DNA of 64,000 bases from Allium sativum. Lineage: Eukaryota; Streptophyta; Magnoliopsida; Asparagales; Amaryllidaceae. This document shows, piece after piece, positions 1-12,134 of this stretch. How positions within the stretch are numbered: position 1 is the stretch's first letter; every line of letters starts with the position of its first letter. Under the pieces are notes generated by a model. It ran no database searches, was not told the origin of the DNA, and saw only the letters and a program-made list of their open reading frames with translations. Location of the stretch: contig CM060915.1 of NCBI GenBank assembly GCA_030737875.1, forward strand, positions 572,678,577 through 572,742,576, in the 5' to 3' direction. The translations under genes were made by a program, and so were the position numbers.

Positions 1-170
1 TCTATTTATTTTCTAAATAAATATTTCTATTTATAATCTATTCGTAAATGTTTTATAAATATTCCCTTTTTAATTCTATTTGTAAATGTTTTACAAATAC
101 TTCCTTTTTTAATTGTTTTCACAAATATTTCCTCTTTGTATTTCATCTTATTTATTTCCCTAAATAAATA

Positions 171-230
171 TTTCTTTTTATAATATCATATTTAAAAATG
201 TTTCTTTTTATAATATCATATTTAAAAATG
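171..230. repeat. 30-bp tandem duplication inside the 3' LTR
   Basis: A 30-bp unit beginning TTTCTTTTTATAATATCATA occurs twice in a row here but once (7695-7724) in the partner LTR. It is therefore an indel that arose after the two LTRs separated, or copy-number slippage. Confidence 0.85.
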
Positions 231-1569
231 TTTCTTTTTATAACATCTTTTGATTTTATAAATATTTCCTTTTTCAATATAACATTGAAAATTTCCATTT
301 TAACATTCCGTTATTCCTTATGGTATTTAACGTACCATATAATAATGATCGGTATCATTCCAACATATAAAATCGACAACAGATTTCATATCACATCATA
401 TAACACAATATATGAAAAAACAGTAAAATAAATGTTGAGGAACCCAGTTTGGTCCCTCCGACCTGTTTCCCTGCATCCACAGATGTTAATCACATAAATA
501 ACATGAATTTGAAATATTCTGATAACAGAATCAATATTCGATTAACGATTTGTATCTATATCGTTATCTATATTTTCAACCAATTTACTAGCCGTTCAGC
601 CAAACAGCCAACACACAACAAACAACCATCATTTATAAATTCTAAAAATATTTTATAAAAATATGATTGAGCAGAGTTAGTGAGATTTACTCACATTGGT
701 CGGTTTAACGTTAAATAACGATAATCGGTCATTGATCTGATACAGGCATTCAATTTCACCATAAATCCAAACGAGCTCCAATTCACTCCCGGTCAGTTCC
801 ATGGTGTAGCCACCGTCCATACGATCCCAACGGATCCAACCGTTCGAAATTTGGACATCGTATACAATAGATATACATTTTATAAGTTCACACTATATTT
901 AAAATTAAATAAAACTTAACGCTTTATATTTGAATGGGCCTCACACTCAAATCTTGGCCCATAGACCACTACCGCTTATCCTTCTTCCCTACATGAACTT
1001 GCGAACTCTAGTAACACCCAACGCAAGAAATCATGACCATTACCCATTTTTCAAGCCACCAGGACTTCCTCCATACTCCACGATTCACCAAACCAATATC
1101 ACCAAACTCTTTCTCTCTAGAATCTCCTTACCTCCATATGCTTCAATCTCCATTCGGCACTCCTCAAGAAATCACGATGACACACCTGCTCACGCACCCT
1201 ACAGGTTTTGAACGACATTAATATTCACCGAACTCTATAAAAATTTGCACGTAAGCTTGAAATCAACCCACAAATTCATTTACATACTCCATTCCGTCCA
1301 TTGACGCATCAATCTCATTATAATGGGAACCCGAACCATTGCTTGATCTTTCCAACGAACTCAAATTGCTGTTGAGTTGGATAAAAATTGTACCAGTGGA
1401 AAGAGAAACTCAATATGAATCCATATAACCATGTTTCACGATTTAGGATTTTAAGTGTGAATTGTTTGGATTTTTCGAAGGTTGGTTTTTACTGTTGAAT
1501 TTTGTTTGAGTGGCAGCGTGAGTTTTTCAGAAGACTGGAGGATGATTTAGGGTTATGAAGGGTTAAGAT

Positions 1570-1580
1570 GTATTTATAGG
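1570..1580 (-). promoter_or_regulatory. LTR TATA box
   Basis: On the minus strand this reads CCTATAAATAC, followed about 30 bases on by a mixed, GC-richer leader with AACCCT motifs. It lies about 1.07 kb from the U3 end at 2644. The same box at the same relative place occurs in the partner LTR (9066-9076), and a variant occurs in the solo LTR (36356-36367). The start site is inferred, not shown. Confidence 0.6.
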
Positions 1581-2644
1581 TAGGATATATATTTGAATAT
1601 TCAAATATTATATTAAATTTTAAGCAACCGCTATTTTTATTTGTCCTCTAAAGTTCCTGTAATCACACATTACATTCAAAAATCATGAAACTGGACAGGT
1701 AGCTACAGTTCGACATTGCGGACCCAATGAAACTAGTTTCGTTGAATTCCGACTCTGTTTGCTCACACAACGTATTTTTAACCGTCAAAATACTGACTGT
1801 TTTTCACATTAAAAATCTGTACGGCCACACACTGCCTTCAAAAATCATGGAAATTGAAATCTAGCAATAATTAAATATTGTGGATTCAAAAAAATTAGTT
1901 TCGTAAAAAACGAAGGTCGTTTGCAAAACTGGCTATTTTTAAAGCTCTAAATAACCCACTTAAATATATAAATATATTTTAAAAATAATTAAATTAAATA
2001 TTTAAAAATAAATATTATTGTATATATATTCACACAGAATATCGTATAGCTCTAATTGGATTTATAACTCGATATTTCAAATCCCGGTTGAATCGATATT
2101 CAATTTATATTGAAAAATCCTTTTATAATATAAATAAATCGATATAAATTATAAAGGAATTTCATAGCGACTTTTCTAAAATTTGATTTGGACATAAATC
2201 AAAATCTACACAATGAAATCCCGAATTTTCTCTTCCATTAGAAAAATATACTTCACCAGCTCCGAATGTTTCTTGTTTCTCAGAAATCCGATTTAAAACG
2301 GACCCTGTATATTCAGTTGAAGTTCAAAACGACAAATAGCGAACTGCAGCGCCATTTTGAGCTCGATTATAATTATAATATAAATTGTACGTTCGAATGG
2401 CTTCTATAAATAAATTCGTTAATATAATTAATTTCCAAACTGAATTATATATTTTAAATTGTCCAGTTCACAACATATCGTCAATTCACTATTTCCGACT
2501 ATTTCAGAGTTAAATATATTATTTAATTATTTAATTAAATTAAATACTCACTATTATTTATTTCTACGCCCATTCAAATCTCTAAATCACTATTTATAAA
2601 ATTAAGTAAATTAATTATTATACGGAAAAATACGGGTCATTACA

Positions 2645-2657
2645 TTCTTTCCCCCTT
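2645..2657 (-). promoter_or_regulatory. Polypurine tract of family A
   Basis: On the minus strand this reads AAGGGGGAAAGAA and directly abuts the LTR start TGTAATG. It is the expected primer site for plus-strand DNA synthesis. Confidence 0.8.
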
Positions 2658-2690
2658 AAAATAATTTCTTCCTCGAAATTGCTAAGGTAG
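2645..2690 (-). pseudogene. C-terminal tail of a Ty3/gypsy polyprotein
   Basis: The minus strand reads NFEEEIILRGKECNDPYF, running through the polypurine tract into the LTR. This matches the usual end of plant Ty3/gypsy (Tekay-like chromovirus) polyproteins, whose last residues often read FEDE..L..GG..CNDP. Upstream the frame continues for only a few codons. It is a relic of a coding ancestor, kept perhaps only because it overlaps the polypurine tract. The family match is from memory of these polyproteins and was not searched. Confidence 0.65.
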
Positions 2691-3436
2691 AGAACATACC
2701 CTATTGACTAGTACAAATTTATTTGTTTACTTACCAACTTTAATTTCAATTGAACCAATTTAATTTCAATTAAAATATTAATTAATTCTTATCAACGATA
2801 ATTTTCTAAAATCCTGAAAATTTTCTAACACTTGAAATTTTCGAAAAATTTCGCCAGCACCTCCTTTGTACCGGTCAATAGTTCAAAACCCAACTCGCCT
2901 CTCTAGGCCTTCTCTGATCCAAAAGAAAATCAAATAGCCAAGCGGCTTGCCAAATCGGCCCATAAATCACCAAATCTATAAAATAAACGTGTACCTTTTA
3001 TCGGGCATATCATTAAATCCTTTCCATCTGTTACCAATTCAACATATACCAATGTTATTCCAATCAAATTCCAATCTGTTTTTATCCACAAATCCAACCA
3101 TTCGCTTATAACTAAGCCAATTTCCATTCTGAACTAAAATTCCATTATCAATTCCAAATTCTTACGGCATCAATCCAACCAACTTGATATCATTATAATC
3201 TAATTCAATTAAATTTTTACATAATTGACTTCAATTTAATTCCAATTTGCTTTTGCAAATTTCAATTCAATTTGGTTTTAAATCAAACAATCTCTCCTTG
3301 GGAATTTTAAATAACTTTGCTTTCCCAAAATCAAATATCCCTTTTTGAAATTCAAAACAACTTGCTTTTCTCAAAACAATTAAAAAATCATCCCTTTGGT
3401 AGTAATCCGTCACTTATACACTCGAAAATGAACACC

Positions 3437-3457
3437 GATGATGCAGCTGTCATCATC
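3437..3457 (-). other. Stem-loop with CAGCTG centre in the A core
   Basis: The sequence is GATGATG, then CAGCTG plus one T, then CATCATC. It can form a 7-bp stem whose loop contains a self-complementary hexamer. Family B carries the same stem with GAGCTC at the centre (21837-21860). Both are followed by AGAATC on the plus strand. A role in genomic RNA dimerisation or packaging is my inference. Confidence 0.6.
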
Positions 3458-4110
3458 AGAATCTATTTTCCAGTGATCGAAGTGAGTTCAATACTATATC
3501 CCTTTTAAAACCATTTCTAAACACTTTCATTTTGAAATTCATTTCAAAATATAATTTGCAATGCTTGTAAAACAAAATTTTAAAAATCTCCCAGGATCTT
3601 AAAATTATCATATATTCAATTCAATTTCATTTACAAACACTTCTCCAACTTTTAATTCCAATTCTGATTCTAAATTCAGATTTACTTCATCTTATTCCAT
3701 ATATTATACTTATATGAATTCTAATTGCCTGTATTTAACCATTTCACTTTTTATAATCTCATTTGATTATAATAACAACCAACACATCCAACATACTATA
3801 ATATTTCCAATATTAATCATTCGTTTATATCAAAATATAGTTTGGGAAAAATTATTTCATTTACCCTCTTTTCAAAACATATTGTGTTGGTTCATCATAT
3901 TCAAGCATTTAGAACTCCTATCGATACAGTGGATCAAAATGATCGACCAGAACTTATAAAAAACTCAACCAATAAATCTCCATAGTATGAAACAATTTTT
4001 TTATAAAATCTACAAATACGTTCACTCGTATATATACACTCAACTCAATCTAGGGCATTACTGACCCCATCTCTACTGAGTCACGCCATAGAGCCAAGGT
4101 AATCACTTAA

Positions 4111-4128
4111 CCTTCATCTCTGATACCA
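4111..4128 (-). promoter_or_regulatory. Primer-binding site, tRNA-iMet type
   Basis: On the minus strand this reads TGGTATCAGAGATGAAGG, starting two bases after the LTR end. The first 11 bases match the complement of the plant initiator-Met tRNA 3' end (TGGTATCAGAGC...). The match is imperfect beyond that. Confidence 0.8.
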
Positions 4129-6239
4129 CTGTAACGAACTAGGATTTTTGACTCCGAAAATCAACACAAAACTACCATGTTGACTATTCAGACATCAGAA
4201 ATACTTGATCATTAATAGAAAGAAGCTAGAGGGTGAGAATAGATAAGATAGAAAATTAGAATAAAAGAGGAAGAAGATCACCACAAAACAGAATCAAAGT
4301 AATACGAATCTCATAGCAGAACGAATAAAATATAATATATAACATAACTTTGCAATAAAAAGTATATATATACAACAACATTATCAGAGTACAACACTTA
4401 CACACAACGGAAATAACAATAGCTATATAATCCTGAATCCTCCTGCTTCAAGGTCCTCCAAGTATATCTGTAAAGACCTGAACTACTTGACTACCCATAC
4501 AAATTTGGGCACCCAAGAGTTTAGGGAAACAAAACAAAATAAACTCTGGGTCAGTCATGGGACTGGTGTGAGTAAACTCAAATTATTATTTTTAACTTTT
4601 CAAAATCCTTTTCGAAATAAAAGGTAATCGTAAGACCGATCCACACATAAACACGGACGGTTTTTACCTTACGATAACCCAAAACAGCTTTGGAAATCAA
4701 TACTTCTCTGATATTATAATAATGTCTAATCACAAGTAGTTAACAATCTAGCAGAATGCTCGCATCTCACGTTCCACATATATAGTATACAAACAAAACC
4801 GCGAGCGCTTATTGGGGATTGGATTCCGACTATGACAAGGTATGGGACCACCTGCCGATAGTGTATCCCGAGAGACGAATACACTAGGTTTAACAAGAAC
4901 GTCTAGCAATCCGGCCCACACATGACCGACCACTCATTTCGCCTGAGTGTACCGAATGTATATCACCAACGGTTGGGAGCTACCCACCGTTTCCCGAAAA
5001 GGGACAGAATCGAAAATAAATAAAAGAGTGAAATAGATTTTCTCTATATAGGTGATATACACCCTAATGGGAGAGACCCACCTAGCCATGCTGCCTGCCC
5101 GATTTCTGTCATTTCCCGGTTGATGAGGCTTGAGGTCATAACGTCTCTTTTGGAATACCTTACCACCCTTCACTTTGAATGCAACATCGTCACACCCTCC
5201 AAATCACAAATTAATGGGTATAAAGGTAAGAGAAACGAAATCCTTCGCCACCAAATGTAAGTACGTTTGAAGAGATCAACTAATGTGATCCGTTAGATAT
5301 ACTATATCAGACATTCATCCATTTACGTAGGACTGGACAAACCGAAGGCACTATACTGTAAACAGGATAGCCCTTGCATAACTCCACCTTCAATTATTTT
5401 CATTATATTTGATTGCAACGCTAACTTCCATACAGAGTGGCTTTCAGATAATAAATCTGATCCCGGTCTCTCCGTATTGACGACGGAAAAATGGTCAAAA
5501 ACTTCAATAGTCGGTGATTTAACTATCAAAGAAAAATAGGTGTACAACCAACGATCTTATTTCTAGATTGAAATTCGACTGATCAATCATCAATCAACAT
5601 TTATCTCTTTTAATTTAATTTATCATTAATTTATTCGTTTCCTATTTCTATATATTTGTAAATTCTTATTTTCTAAATTTAGAAGATATACTTTATTAAT
5701 CATTGGAAAATATTTCCATATTTGTTCCCATACCTTATTTTCTATATTAGAAAACATTTCTGATTTTTATTTGGAAAACATTTCCAAAACTCCTTCATTC
5801 GATTTAAATGGATGTTTAAATAAAACATCCCTAAGCCAATTCAAACCATTACACTCATTAACTAAATTCACTTAACCAACCTTCGCTATCGAACCTTACC
5901 CATCCCTTAGTTAAAAACGAAGTCAATCAAGTTGGGGTATAATTACCTCTCAGACCTTGACTGAACAACATTTTTAACTTTGAAATAGACAAGGTTCACC
6001 TTCAAAATCTTTAACAAACTTCCTTATGAAATTTTCGGATTCTATTTATGAATCCACTTCTTTATTTTAAATCATTGAGTATAACTATAGCATTATAATC
6101 CCTTCTTCTTAAATATCTAACTTCAAAATATAACTTTTATTCCTTAATTTAACTAAATAACTAAATAGACAATTTATGAAGAAATCATTAAATCTTGATT
6201 GAAACGGAAAGTGTACTTTTCCCGAATATGATATAATCT

Positions 6240-6790
6240 AATTTCAACATATAACTCTCTTTCGAAAAATCTCTATTCAATAACTCCTTTTCGAATAAAC
6301 TATATTCGATAACTCTTTCTTCGAATAACTATATTCGATAATCTTTGTTCGAATTACTATATTCGATAATCTCTCTTCGAATGATTTACATTCAATTAAC
6401 TCTCTTTGAATGATTTACATTCGATTAATCTCCTTTCGAATAAACTATATTCGATTAACTCCCTTAATTTTATTCGAATAAATTATTTCGAATAACTCCT
6501 TTAATTCTATTCGAATAAACTATTTCGAATAACTCGTTTGGATTAACTCGGTTTGATTAACTCATCTTGACTAACTCAACTCGATTAACTCAACTTGATT
6601 AACTTACTTGATTAACTCAACCTATTTAACTCAACTTATTTAACTCAACTTATTTAACTCAGCTTATTTAACTCAACATATTTAACTCTTTTTGAATAAA
6701 TAATATTTGATAAACTTATATTCGAATAACTATGTTTGTTAAAATTTTATTTCGAATGGCTAATATTCGATTTAACTTCATTCACTTGAA
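6240..6790. repeat. Degenerate TTCGAATAACTATATTCGATAA array
   Basis: Runs of degenerate units of about 20-25 bases alternate TTCGAATAA and ATTCGAT/AACTC motifs, many of them inverted relative to one another. A similar array resumes after the conserved block (about 6900-7160). It lies in the transcribed part of the LTR. Confidence 0.7.
6623..6688. repeat. 14-bp tandem repeat TATTTAACTCAACT
   Basis: About 4.7 nearly identical copies of a 14-bp unit within the wider degenerate array. The low divergence implies recent expansion. Confidence 0.85.
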
Positions 6791-6896
6791 TCTAGATCGC
6801 AGCGATCACAATGGTTACGCCCGATTCCCTCAGGAAACATCCGACAGCCGTAGGCTATCTGTAGCCCTACGAATTACGCTAGCAGTCGTACGAAAT
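6791..6896 (-). other. 106-bp conserved block of the family A LTR
   Basis: This GC-balanced block begins TCTAGATCGCAGCGATC and lies within AT-rich arrays. It matches 33394-33499 in the solo LTR with only about five substitutions and no gaps, while flanking arrays hardly align. It includes the palindrome GATCGCAGCGATC and a CGTAGG...CCTACG stem. No protein or known RNA family is recognised. Conservation hints at a functional cis element. Confidence 0.7.
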
Positions 6897-7360
6897 CACA
6901 ACTCATCCTGAATAGCTATGTTTGTCTAACTCTATCCCAAATAACTATATTCGATCAACTCTAATTGAATAACTAATATTCAATTAATCCTAATTCAATT
7001 AACTATGTTCAATTTACTCTATCTGGTTAACTCTATCTAATTAACTCTAACTGGTTACCTCTATCTTATTAACTCTAATCAATTACTCTAGTTCGATTAA
7101 CTCTAATCGATTACTCTAATTCGATTAATTCTAACTGATTAACTCTTAATCGACTAACTCTTCATCCATATTCAGTTTGAAATATCGATGTTGAAATCGA
7201 TCCTTACTTCTCTATATAAGTCCTGACTTATATATTATATTTATCCAATGATAAATATTTTATTCAATTTATAAAATATTATTTATAGATTTATCCTCTC
7301 ACTTTATCTGTTAAAAACAGATTTCTCTTAATTGTTCACTTTGAATTCATATTCTGTTAT

Positions 7361-7381
7361 ACCCGTGTGCGAAGCACGGGT
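7361..7381. other. ACCCGTG/CACGGGT hairpin
   Basis: A perfect 7-bp GC-rich stem with a 7-base loop (TGCGAAG) interrupts AT-rich LTR sequence. Its function is unknown. Confidence 0.55.
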
Positions 7382-9065
7382 CTAATCCTTCCTAGTGTAA
7401 AATTTTCTTTTTATACAACTCTATTCATTTTTCAAGTATTTCCTTTTTTATAATCTATTTATTTTAGAAATAAATATTTCCTTTATAATTATATTTATTT
7501 CCTAAATAAATATTTCATTATGATTCTATTTATTTTCTAAATAAATATTTCTATTTATAATCTATTCGTAAATGTTTTACAAATATTCCCTTTTTAATTC
7601 TATTTGTAAATGTTTTACAAATACTTCCTTTTTTATTTGTTTTCACAAATATTTCCTCTTTGTATTTCATCATATTTATTTCCCTAAATAAATATTTCTT
7701 TTTATAATATCATATTTAAAAATGTTTCTTTTTATAACATCTTTTGATTTTATAAATATTTCCTTTTTCAATATAACATTGAAAATTACCTTTTTAACAT
7801 TCCAGTATTCCTTATGGTATTTAACATGCCATATAACAATGATCGGTATCATTCCAACATATAAAATCAACAACAGATTTCATATCACATCATATAACGC
7901 CATATAGGAAAAAACAGTAAAATAAATGTTGAGGAACCCAGTTGGGTCCCTCCAACCTGTTTCCCTACATCCACAGATGTTAATCACATAAATAACACAA
8001 ATTTGAAATATTCTGATAACAGAATCAATATTCGATTAACGATTTATATCTATATCGTTATCTATATTTTCAACCAATTTACTAACAGTTCAACTAAATA
8101 ACTAACACACAACAAACAACCATCATTTATAAATTCTAAAAATATTTTATAAAAATATAGATTGAGCCGAGTTAGTGAGATTTACTCACATTGGTTGGCT
8201 TATTGTTAAATAACGATAATTGGTCATTGATTTGATTCAGGCGTTTAATTTCACCATAAATCCAAACGAGCTCCAATTCACTCCCGGTCAGTTCCATGGT
8301 GTAGCCACCGTCCATACGATCCCAATGGACCCAACCGTTCGAAATTCTGACATCGTATGCAATAGATATACATTTTAAAAGTTTACACTATATTTAAAAT
8401 TAAATAAAACTTAATACTTTGTATTTGAATGGGCCTCACCCTCAAATCTTGGCCCATAGCCCACTACTGCTTATCCTTCTTCCTTGCACGAACTTGCAAA
8501 CTCCAATAACACCCCAACGCAAGAAATCATGGTCATTACCCATTTTTCAAGTCACCAGAACTTCCTCTATACTCCACGATTCACCAAACCAATATCACCA
8601 AACTCTTTCTCTCCAGAATCTCCTTACCTCAATATGCTTCAATCTCCATTTGGCACTCCTCAAGAAATTGCAACAACACACCTGCTCATGCATCCTATAA
8701 GTTTCGAACGACATAAATATCCACCGAACTCTACAAAAATTTGCACACAAACTACAAATCAACCCACAAATTCATTTACATACTCCATTCCATCCATTGA
8801 CGCATCGATCTCATTATAATGGGAACCCTAATCGGTGCTTGTTCTTTCCAGCAAACTCAAATTGCTATCGAGTTGGATAAAAATTGTACCAGTGGAAAGA
8901 GAAACTTAATACGAATCCATATAACCATGTTTCACGATTTTAGGATTTTAGTGTGAATTGTTTGGATTTTTCAAAGGTTGGTTTTCACTTTGGAATTTTG
9001 TTTGAGTTGCCACATGAGTTTTTCAGAGGACTGGAGGATGATTTAGGGTTAGGAAGGGCTAAGGT

Positions 9066-9076
9066 GTATTTATAGG
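9066..9076 (-). promoter_or_regulatory. LTR TATA box, 5' LTR of family A
   Basis: Minus-strand CCTATAAATAC, followed by the leader with AGCCCT and AACCCT motifs. This copy would drive genomic RNA of the left-hand family A element. It has the same relative position as the box at 1570-1580. Confidence 0.6.
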
Positions 9077-10142
9077 TAGGATATATATTTTAATATTCGA
9101 ATATTATATTAAATATTAAGCAACCGCTATTTTTATTTGTCCTCTAAAATTTCTGTAATCACACATGACATTCAAAAATCACGAAACTAGACATGCAGCT
9201 ACAGTTCGACATTGCGGACCCAACAAAACTGGTTTCGTTGAATTCCGACTCCGTTTGCTCACACAACGTATTTTTAGTAGTCAAAATATTGACTGTTTTT
9301 CACATTAAAAATCTGTACGGCCACACACTGCCTTCAAAAATCATGGAAATTGAAATCTAGCAATAATTAAATATTGCGGATTCAACAAAATTAGTTTCGT
9401 CGAAAATGAAGGTCGTTTTCAAAACTGGCTATTTTTAAAGCTCTAAATAACCCACTTAAATGTATAAATATATTTTAAAAATTATTAAATTAAATATTTA
9501 AAAATAAATATTATCGTATATATATTCACGCAGAATATCGTATAGCTCTAATTAGATTTATAACTCGATATTTCAAATCCCGGTTGAATCGATATTCAAT
9601 TTATATTGAAAAATCCTTTTATAATATAAATAGATCGATATAAATTATAAAGGAATTCCATAGCGACTTTTCTAAAATTTGATTTGGACATAGATCAAAA
9701 TCTACACAATGAAATCCCGATTTTTCTCTTCCATTAGAAAAATATACTTCACCAGCTCTGAACGTTTCTTGTTTCTCAGAAATCCGATTTAAAACGGACC
9801 CTGTATACTTAGTTCAAGTTCAAATCGCCAAACAGCGAACTGCAGCGCCATTTCGAGCTCGATTATAATTATAATACAAATTATACATTCAAATGGCTTC
9901 TACAAATAAATTCGTTAATATAATTAAATTCCAAACTGAATTATATATTTTTTAAGTTGTCTAGTTCACACCATATCGTCAATTCACTATTTTCGATTAT
10001 TTTAGAATTAAATATATTATTTAATTATTTAAATAAATTAAACATTCACTATTATTTAATTATACGACCATTCAAATCTCTAAATCAATATTTATATAAT
10101 TAAATAAATTAATTATTATATGGAAAAATATGGGTTGTTACA

Positions 10143-12134
10143 AATATCATTCTTGAAAGCAATGAGATTAAATTATGGAAATTCATATCATAGTTTGAGG
10201 ATTTAATCAAATCTTTGATTTGAGGAAAGTAAAGGTAAGGAATTTGGAAGAAAGTATAATCTTTTAGTTAAGATTAAAGAATTGAATGTTGGGAAAAGGA
10301 TTTATTTGGAACTATGGTTGAAATATGGATTAAGGGTTTTCAAAGGAAACTGGAATTTTGGTAACGAGTTATCAAACGGAAAATTAATTATGGCTCTGAG
10401 GGTAAATTATCTTTGGTTTAAGGGATGTGTTTTAAAAGAGAAAAGTTAAAATATGGATTTTGTAATAATTTGGGGATGGGTTTAAAGAAGTTTAATTTGA
10501 CAAAATCCAAGATGAAAGGAGATTTGGTTGAAAGCCTATATGTTCTATGTTTGTATTTTTAAATTGTGCTTATTATTTGGAAAGATTGGGATTGGATATA
10601 TGTCCGAAAACCATTCCAAGTAATAATCTGATGTTGTGGGGCAATTGAAGACATTGAAGATGGTATTGAAGACCGGAACCCTTCATATTGTAAGGACGAC
10701 TTTTTGGATGTCTCAAATGGGTAGCTCCCATTTGCAGATGGATTTTATATAAGCTAAGTGGAAAGAAGCCCAAACGTATGTGAAGGAATTCCAGATTTGT
10801 GGTTTTGTTCTGAACTAGAACGAACTTATATGGATTGTGTGTCTGACATTGTAATTGACTGTATTTCACTGATATCTGTTAAACATATATGCTTGGTGGC
10901 GGAGAATTTATTCTCTTGCTTAACACCTATCTCTAAGACATATGAGCTTAGAGGTTATATATTGACAGAAATCAGTGATGCATCGTGAATGGATGATGTG
11001 GCATGCTTAAGTTATGTGGTGAGCTATAGATTGTCAAAACATGGCTTATTTAAGCATAGCTTTGTGTATATTATGACCTCGACAAGCCTCATACCCCAAT
11101 AAATGGACAAAACAGGAAGAAATGCAATAGGGTTATGGGGTGTTGTCTCCTTCTAGATAAAAGGTGTACTACGGTATGGAGCCTAGGTATTAACCTATAT
11201 GGTAAAAGCATCTACTTTTTTGGTTGTTAGCAGGCTCGGAAAGGTCGGTAACGATCAGGAGATGACATACTCGGGCATACTCTAAGTTACCTAGTTACAG
11301 ATGTAACCCGGCCTTGTATTGGCATGAGGAGCATCACTACTGATCCTTGGACATCCCTCTAGAGGTGTTCAAAATTCGATTCGGAAGGAAGTTCCTTTGC
11401 CTGGTCATTGTTGCAAACCCAATCTCCGCTACAAGCCCGTACGATTTTGCATATATATCATACGTCAGTATAATATATGGTACCTAAGCTGGCTAGGATT
11501 GATACATTTACTTTCGAAATTGTTTTCACACTATATTATAGTATTCTTGACTGCATAAGGAGAAACCTTACCCATATGTGCGTTTGCATTGTGTGTGTGT
11601 GCCATGAGACCTTATGTTAGTTTCATTTTTCAAAAATTCATTGCGAATTTCTATGCACTGGTATTCACATGGAGTAAACTCGTTCCGCATTAGCGGTGTG
11701 GTCCGGTGAATTACCTAACTTTAAAATGAACCCTAAAGACAACTTTTTTGAGTTCTCACATCAGTCCCATGACTGACTGGAGTTTATTGTTCCCATATCT
11801 AAACTCTGGGTGCCCACAATTTTTGCATGGGAAACCTAGTAGTTTGGTTCGCAGATTTAGTCTTGGAGTTGATTGGAGCAGGATCGTGGTTTAGCTGAAG
11901 CTGTTATATCTTGGAACATGCATATCCTTCCACTGAGTTTAGTATCTCTTCCATGGTGTAATCGATACACTTTGATGTATCTCTCGTAAAATTGATGTAA
12001 TATTATTGTAATGATAATGGAAATTTCTTTTTATTTTGTGCAAATTTATAAGTACCCCTAACAATCCGTCTTTATGACCAGTTTAAGCTGGTGAAATTAC
12101 CGACGAAAACCGGGCAAAAAGTCGGGTCGTTACA
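10143..12134 (+). mobile_element. Family B LTR fragment (copy B5), plus orientation
   Basis: The right end reads GGGTCGTTACA at 12134. The segment from about 10900 matches, in reverse complement, the left parts of the other family B LTRs. Examples are GCGGAGAATTTATTCTC followed by CTTAACACC, and the block CATCAGTCCCATGACTGAC. Its left part is interrupted by the family A element ending at 10142. No primer-binding site follows the right end, so it is a 3' LTR, a solo LTR or a fragment. The stretch 10143-10900 was not matched in detail and may include other sequence. Confidence 0.7.

Larger units (their letters stand above)
1..2644 (-). mobile_element. Family A giant LTR, 3' copy, cut by window edge
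   Basis: This is the right-hand part of a long terminal repeat read on the minus strand. It repeats at about 7500-10142 with only scattered substitutions and small indels by eye. The minus-strand LTR start is the TGTAATGACCCG end at 2644. Immediately to the right are a polypurine tract and the tail of a gypsy polyprotein frame, as expected next to a 3' LTR. The partner LTR is about 6.0 kb, so roughly 3.4 kb of this copy should lie left of the window. It codes for no recognisable protein. Its high similarity to the partner suggests a fairly recent insertion, but I could not compute the identity. Confidence 0.85.
2645..4129 (-). mobile_element. Family A minimal internal core (non-coding)
   Basis: The whole sequence between the two family A LTRs is only about 1.49 kb. 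It contains, in minus-strand order, the primer-binding site (4111-4128), AT-rich sequence with no domain I can recognise, a stem-loop (3437-3457), a short polyprotein tail and the polypurine tract. No gag, protease, reverse transcriptase, RNase H or integrase motif is visible on either strand. The element must therefore depend on proteins from another element. Short open frames here (for example 2930-3127 and 3714-3959) look like chance. Confidence 0.8.
4130..10142 (-). mobile_element. Family A giant LTR, 5' copy (6.0 kb)
   Basis: On the plus strand the LTR begins TGTAACGAACTAGG at 4130 and ends TGGGTTGTTACA at 10142, so it has TG...CA ends, with a primer-binding site just outside its left end. 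Its right 2.6 kb matches 1-2644. Its whole length matches the solo LTR 31666-37833 more distantly. At about 6.0 kb it is long for an LTR. From right to left it holds a U3 of about 1.07 kb with a TATA box, a leader, then several kb of AT-rich repeat arrays. The other flank needed to see a target-site duplication is outside the window. Sequence just right of it starts AATAT. Confidence 0.85.

Noticed and set aside
4748..5173. Minus-strand frames inside the family A LTR, with similar frames at about 32429-32747
   Set aside because: The two LTR copies keep related but differently broken frames, as expected for non-coding sequence with shared ancestry.
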